From: Nymphaea colorata
Taxonomy: Eukaryota; Streptophyta; Magnoliopsida; Nymphaeales; Nymphaeaceae
NCBI RefSeq assembly: GCF_008831285.2
Contig: NC_045150.1
Location: forward strand, 9,808,001-9,872,000
Direction: 5' to 3'
Length of the DNA stretch: 64,000 nt
Made by a program: the position numbers and the translations under genes. The notes below the pieces were generated by a model. That model had not been told where the DNA came from, ran no database searches, and saw only the letters and a list, made by a program, of their open reading frames with translations. Below are positions 59,282-64,000 of this stretch, piece by piece (positions within the stretch are counted from its first letter, which is position 1; each line of letters begins with the position of its first letter).

Positions 59282-59886
59282 CCTTTGGGTTGACCGGAAA
59301 ACCCTAACGGCGTTATAACGACGTAAGGCGTGACGCCGGCCCCCGCCCCGCCCGTGTGAAAGGGAGCGGCTTCCTCGGGATGGCGCCACGTGCGGCGGGG
59401 CACGTGCTTTCTCGCCGCGTGGTCCCCACCCGGCCGTCCGGTTGACACAGACGCGTCGGCGCGTGTGGACGCGAGCGCCCAGAGGCCAAAAGGTGGCTGC
59501 AGCTTTCCACCTCCCCTCCCCTCCTCTTTTCTTTTCATTTCTCCCCTCTCCTTTCTCTTTTCCCCGCTGCCAGTTACCGCTCTCCGTCGTCGCCCCGCTC
59601 GACGCCAACAGCAGGGCCAGCGATGGCGGAAGGCTGATTTGGCTCCTTGCTTCCGCAGGCCGGTGAAAGGCCGGGTGAAAGAAGTTTAGAGAGAGAAAGA
59701 CAGCTGCCCTCCCTCTCTCTCTCTCTCTCTCTTTCTGACCTTGGAACACTTCTCTCACTAAGTTTTGGCAGCTTGTAGCCTTTGACTTTCAAAATGTCAA
59801 AGCAAAAAAGCAGCTCCTTCCTTTCTCTCTCTACAGACCATTAAAAAAGGGGAGGAGGAGTGCCTTCTCTCTCATCACGTTATATA
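59282..59886 (+). promoter_or_regulatory. Promoter region of the group IIe WRKY gene: W-boxes and G-boxes
   Basis: W-box cores occur at 59290-59295 (TTGACC), 59442-59446 (TTGAC) and 59782-59786 (TTGAC), the last opposed by GTCAA at 59796-59800, giving an inverted pair. Two perfect G-boxes CACGTG lie at 59387-59392 and 59401-59406, 8 bp apart edge to edge. The middle of the region is GC-rich, then CT-rich near the start site. W-boxes in WRKY promoters commonly mediate auto- and cross-regulation; G-boxes bind bZIP/bHLH factors. The use of these sites is inferred. Confidence 0.6.
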
Positions 59887-59888
59887 AG
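59881..59888 (+). promoter_or_regulatory. TATA box of the group IIe WRKY gene
   Basis: TATATAAG, 177 bp upstream of the ATG, followed by a CT-rich leader. Position and context fit a plant core promoter with a leader of about 145-150 nt. Confidence 0.7.
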
Positions 59889-60064
59889 GAAAAAGGAGAA
59901 GCCTCAGCACTTATTGCATCCAAAGTCAGCGCCGTCCTTTCTGCACCCCACCTTCTCTGCTCTCCCCTCCTTCCTCCGCTGCTCCCTTCTTCCCCGCTTT
60001 CGCTCTCGCTCGTCTGAGTTCTGTCTGGTCGGAGGAGATAGTGGTAGAGACTAGAAAGTCAGGC

Positions 60065-61171
60065 ATGGCAGACTGGGATCTGTTCGCTGTGGTGAGAGGA
60101 TGCTGCAGCACGGCCGTCTCCGCCTCCTCCCCGTCGGCTCTCCGCCCCGCCAACGACCCCATCGGCTTCCCTCCGTTCCCCGACGGCGACCAGGGCAGCC
60201 TTGCGCTCCCTTCCTTCCCCGACCTCTTCGCCGCCGCGCCGTCTGTGGAACTGGACGACCTCTGGAAGCCCTTCTACTCGAAGCAAGCCCTGTCCGTTCC
60301 CCAGGAGCAGAAGAGGCCCCTCCCGGCCCTCGCTAGTTCCGCCCCTCATTCGCAAGCGCCGCCCCGCTCTAAACGACGGTAAGTGCCCCGGGAAACAGTA
60401 CGGCAACCTGTCTTTGCCTGATGTTTTGAATGACTTGGTACTGATGGACGGAAAAAATTTTCGTCGTCTGCAGAAAGAATCAGCAGAAGAAGGTGGTGTG
60501 TCACGTTCCGGCCGAGGGATCGGTCGCTTCGGATGTGTGGGCATGGCGGAAGTACGGGCAGAAACCGATTAAAGGGTCTCCTTTTCCGAGGTGGGTGTTG
60601 TGTAAACTTGCCGCTGACTGCCGTTAGTGTTGCTTTCGTTTTTGAGGTTGTTTAGAAGAAAACCTGTTTCTGATTTGTGCTTTAATGGCTTCTGTCGGTG
60701 GGAAAAAACAGAGGGTATTACAGGTGCAGTAGTTCAAAAGGTTGCTTGGCGAGGAAACAAGTGGAGAGGAGCAGAACAGATCCCTCGATGTTCGTCATAA
60801 CGTACACGTCGGAACACAACCACCCGGCTCCAACCCACCGGAATTCTCTCGCCGGAAGTACCCGGCAAAAGTACGTCGAAAATCCCACGACGACGACGAC
60901 AACCACCACCACCACCACCTGTTCCAGCGGTGGCGGCGGTGCTAATGGGCCTTGTTCTCCGGCGGGTTTGTCGCCGACGACGCCGTTGACCGCAGCCATG
61001 GAAGAGACCAGCAGGCCGCAGTTCGACGACGACGAACCGGAGATGACGATGGGTTCCGTCGGGGAGGAGGAGGAAGCGGACCTTTTTCTGGATCTAGAGG
61101 AGCTCCGAGACGACGTGTTTGCGCCATCGGCTTTGTTCGATGACTGTTTTCCGATGGAATTTCCGGCGTGA
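60065..61171 (+). CDS. WRKY22: WRKY transcription factor, group IIe (WRKY22/27/29 type)
   Basis: The gene has three exons: 60065-60378, 60474-60590 and 60712-61171. Introns are 95 and 121 bp, GT..AG, and the second splits the conserved Arg codon (SPFP-R/GYYRC). It makes 296 residues. WRKYGQK is at 129-135; the zinc finger is C149-X5-C155-X23-H179-X-H181. [20 protein letters not shown] and the stretch after the finger, [20 protein letters not shown], are diagnostic of WRKY22/27/29. The basic stretch RSKRRKNQQKK (about 101-111) should be the nuclear signal. An 11-Thr run and Gly/acidic tracts follow, and the C-terminus ([14 protein letters not shown], then FPMEFPA) looks like an activation domain. 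In Arabidopsis these factors act below flagellin-triggered MAP kinase signalling. Exon 1 is very GC-rich. The start MADWDL is typical; an in-frame ATG 24 nt upstream is less likely. Confidence 0.95.
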
Positions 61172-61932
61172 CTCGCGAATGCACCACCAGCCGCCGGTCG
61201 GCGTCCCACTTCCGCTGTTGTCTTTTCCGGCGAATTATGGCCGTGCTTCTCACTGTAGATGCCTTCCCTATAATCAGAATCTCCCCACCAACACTAGTTT
61301 TTTTGTCCCTCTTATAAAAAAATCCACAGATTTCAGATGGGGAGGATTCCCATTCCGTCTCCTCCCAAGTTGATCATATCAAATGTATAACAATAACAAA
61401 TTTAATATGTATAATTTTCCTACATATTATTCTTGAGCATCCCCCACCATCTCTCTCTCTCAACTTCCATCTTTCTCTCTCAGTGGAGATCGACTTTGTA
61501 CTTGCAGACAGTCAACCATTTCTTTTTCCTCTTTTATTGGGAAAGAGTTTCATGACTGTACTAGCGCAAATAGTCTATGCCGAACAACGATGGTGTCGGA
61601 AAAAGCTTCGTTGGTCATGCAAGAAAATTTAATGGTGATGTTGGCATCCAAAAATTTTTAACATTAAAAAGGTTTGAATTTAATGATCTTCATATGGGAA
61701 GTATCTAGATTGGAACCTTCTCTTTCCATTTGAGAGACTGTTCTTCAATTTTATATAAGGGAGTTGCTTCGCACTTGTTTGCTTTGGGATCACATGATCC
61801 TTGCACATTGATCACCTCCTTTTTTATCTCTTTTGATAACTTTTAGTGTCACTTCTATAAATTGGTTTCTACAAAATTCAAGTTTAGTATATATATATAT
61901 ATATATATAGAGGCTTCTTAAACTCATATGCA

Positions 61933-61994
<62 letters not shown>

Positions 61995-64000
61995 TTGTGA
62001 GATGTGACTACATGTGAGTCAACTAGCTCTGGGAAGCCTATCTGCAGAGAGGGGCTTTGATGAATATAAAATGACCTTTGTACCCTTTACAATTGCTTTT
62101 TGAGCAAGAATAGGGTTGTGAACTTGCAAACGGAATGAAGAGGGTGCAGCTGAGCTGCCGATTCGGTCAAATAGGTTATGAGAAAGCTAACAATATATAT
62201 CTTTTAAATAAAAACGAAAAACAAAAAAAGCAAAAGTATTTAAAAAACAACTACAAATATAAATAATATGCAGGCCGATTCAAATCAACTCGAGCTGACT
62301 TTTGCGGCCTCAGATTCGCCTTGGTTCATAAAATCACAGAGGAAAAAAAAATATATAAATTGTACTATTTATAGTTCAAAGAAGTAATACTCATAAAAAT
62401 CGAGAGAACCGGCTCGAACCATCTTTAAGCTGCATCAGGAAAACTCGTTTGAACCATCTCTCAGTGAGTCAAGTTGGTCCCATAACGATGTGTAGGTGGG
62501 CTCGATCGGGGTCCGCGAGAACCTAAACCTAACACGGCTTGGTTTGGTTTCTAACTCCCGTACACAAACTGCTCCCATGAGCTGGAGCGCCGGCCTGACC
62601 GTCACTAATTAACAACTTTTTTTAAATAAAAAAAAATACAGTCGGCACTAAAAGCTCGGTCCTTCCGGCCATAAAAGACTTAAAAATAGCAAAACGGGTG
62701 CAGTGGCATTTGCACCCAGTAATAAAGAAATTGCTTTTACCTGTTTTTTTTAGTAAAAACTACATTAATTTGTATTAAATCATGGTATTTTGGCGATATT
62801 TTAAATAAATCAGGGTGGCAGGTGTGATGATTGGATCCTTTATGGATCTGGATCTCCGTGGATCCTGTCTCAAAAATGTAGTTAGACAATGTCCGGCCCG
62901 GACCTAACTAGAATTGTTTTCCTTTCAGTCGGTACAATCACTATATATTAAAATAATATGTGGATAGAATTTTTTAGTTCAAAAGCTTGACCAAATTTCT
63001 TCGTTCACGGACCTTCTCAAGCAGCGAACCCGCGGTTTTCTCGATGGCACACGCGTGAAAACCTTGTTTCGGTCAAAGGGCTCTATCGTAAAACCGAAGC
63101 AAGAATAATGCGAGTAAACTTTTCGTCTGGGGCCCAACCTTTGGTTGGCTTTTACTTGAAAGTGCCCCGCACTTCTCCTGATGAGCATCCCACTCATCAA
63201 ACTTTCTCCAAAATGTCAATCGCTAGCTTCTTATTCCCGAATTTAAGCTTCGCAGCTTAGTTATTTAATTATACCAGGTTAGGCATAACTAGGAAAGGTG
63301 ATTTGGGCATTGAAGTTCTTTCAAATTTATTCAAACATGAATACTTTATAGGACAACAAACAAAAGATTCGGGACTTCAAGGGAAATTTTTTGAGAAGAG
63401 AAACCGATATTTAGCGTTTTATAAACAAGGGAATCGTGAGGGCTCGCTTGACTTGAACGGCAAGGCTCAGCATAGACCGCATGTAGGCGAGCCCAGTTGA
63501 GCGGACGGCCCCAATTTGTAGACCTCGGTTGGTTTTTAGTTGACAAAGATACATAACTTGTGCAAGTTGGTGCGCAGAGATACCATGCCACATTGGATTC
63601 CGAGTTTTGACTTTTTAGCCAGTCAAATCCCTCGATTGTCAACCTTCTAATAATGCGGCACATTTCCCGATGTCGGTGCCTATTATCCAATCTAGATGGG
63701 CATAAGTGGAGGTTGGAGAAGGAAAAGAAAAAATTCTTGCTAAGAAATTTTGGTGGGAAAAGAGAATTTTCTTTTGTTTGATTTGAGATTCTGAAGATCC
63801 GTAGAAAGCAACTCAAGAAGAAGGCAACAAAACTTAAAGCAATACAAAAACTCTCATGGAAATCCATGTTTTCAAACTTGTCGAAGAAAGTGGCTAATTT
63901 TTCGCTAGCAGAATCTTTTCTCTATGAATTTTGAATATTTCTTTCATAAGCATACTTTGTATATGTGTAGCATACAATATCGATTGCTTGTTCAACCTTA
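61172..64000. other. Downstream DNA with microsatellites, no supported gene
   Basis: Contains the 3' side of the WRKY gene and (TA)n tracts at 61888-61909 and 61935-61991. The rest is AT-rich. The longest frame, minus 63346-63867 (173 codons, MDFHESFC), has a hydrophobic start but no domain and is probably chance. Confidence 0.45.
61935..61991. repeat. (AT)n microsatellite pair
   Basis: About 57 bp of AT, with a second 22-bp tract at 61888-61909, separated by 25 bp. The pair is bracketed by CTCATATGCA and ATATGAGTTG, an inverted word. Confidence 0.95.

Noticed and set aside
59237..59758. 173-codon minus-strand frame upstream of the WRKY22-like gene
   Set aside because: Arg/Pro/Gly-rich chance frame in a GC-rich promoter, antisense to the promoter region.
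60718..61209. 163-codon minus-strand frame
   Set aside because: Exact antisense of WRKY exon 3.
63346..63867. 173-codon minus-strand frame starting MDFHESFC
   Set aside because: No recognisable domain; hydrophobic start alone is not enough and a plus-strand frame overlaps it.

Overview
This window is nuclear DNA of a flowering plant. It is AT-rich and intron-containing, full of retrotransposons, MITEs, SINEs and long (AT)n microsatellites, and its recognisable genes are plant-specific: LEA14, SGT1 and two WRKY factors. The GC-rich first exons of the second LEA14 gene and of the group IIe WRKY gene would suit a monocot, magnoliid or early-diverging angiosperm, but I cannot name the species.

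Five genes are supported with complete exon structures. Two LEA14-type (WHy domain) genes lie on the minus strand (6051-6841 and 15991-16627), and the second carries a signal-peptide-like N-terminus. SGT1, the TPR-CS-SGS co-chaperone of HSP90 used in NLR immunity, lies on the minus strand (18804-26058, 10 exons, 374 aa). A group IIc WRKY gene of the WRKY24/43/56 type lies on the minus strand (46275-49043). A group IIe WRKY gene of the WRKY22/27/29 type lies on the plus strand (60065-61171). All five belong to stress or immunity families, but they are monocistronic plant genes and nothing shows that they are linked functionally.

Much of the rest is mobile DNA. A full-length but decayed Ty1-copia element (8267-14869, minus strand, perfect 5-bp target duplication ATGAG) sits between the two LEA14 genes, inside an older LINE remnant. 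Its primer-binding region matches the 5' half of initiator tRNA-Met, which points to half-tRNA priming as in Drosophila copia. Other remnants are a copia LTR with PBS (4640-5664), an LTR element whose body runs into a mitochondrial PPR gene fragment (35660-37485), and two opposed, nested copia remnants (40570-44020). There are two tRNA-derived SINEs with flanking duplications (44992-45150 and 49202-49351); the second sits about 160 bp upstream of the group IIc WRKY start codon. MITE-like elements lie at 1822-2203, 26875-27050 and 55927-56156. A short stretch at 58811-58858 matches a conserved part of mitochondrial/bacterial-type small-subunit rRNA.

The long stretches 27-35 kb, 49.4-58.8 kb and 61.2-64 kb hold no gene I can support, apart from two exon-like scraps. 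No CRISPR array, operon or prokaryotic system is present. The observations most worth checking are the half-tRNA primer site, the PPR fragment behind an LTR, the secreted-type LEA14 paralogue and the SINE in the WRKY promoter.
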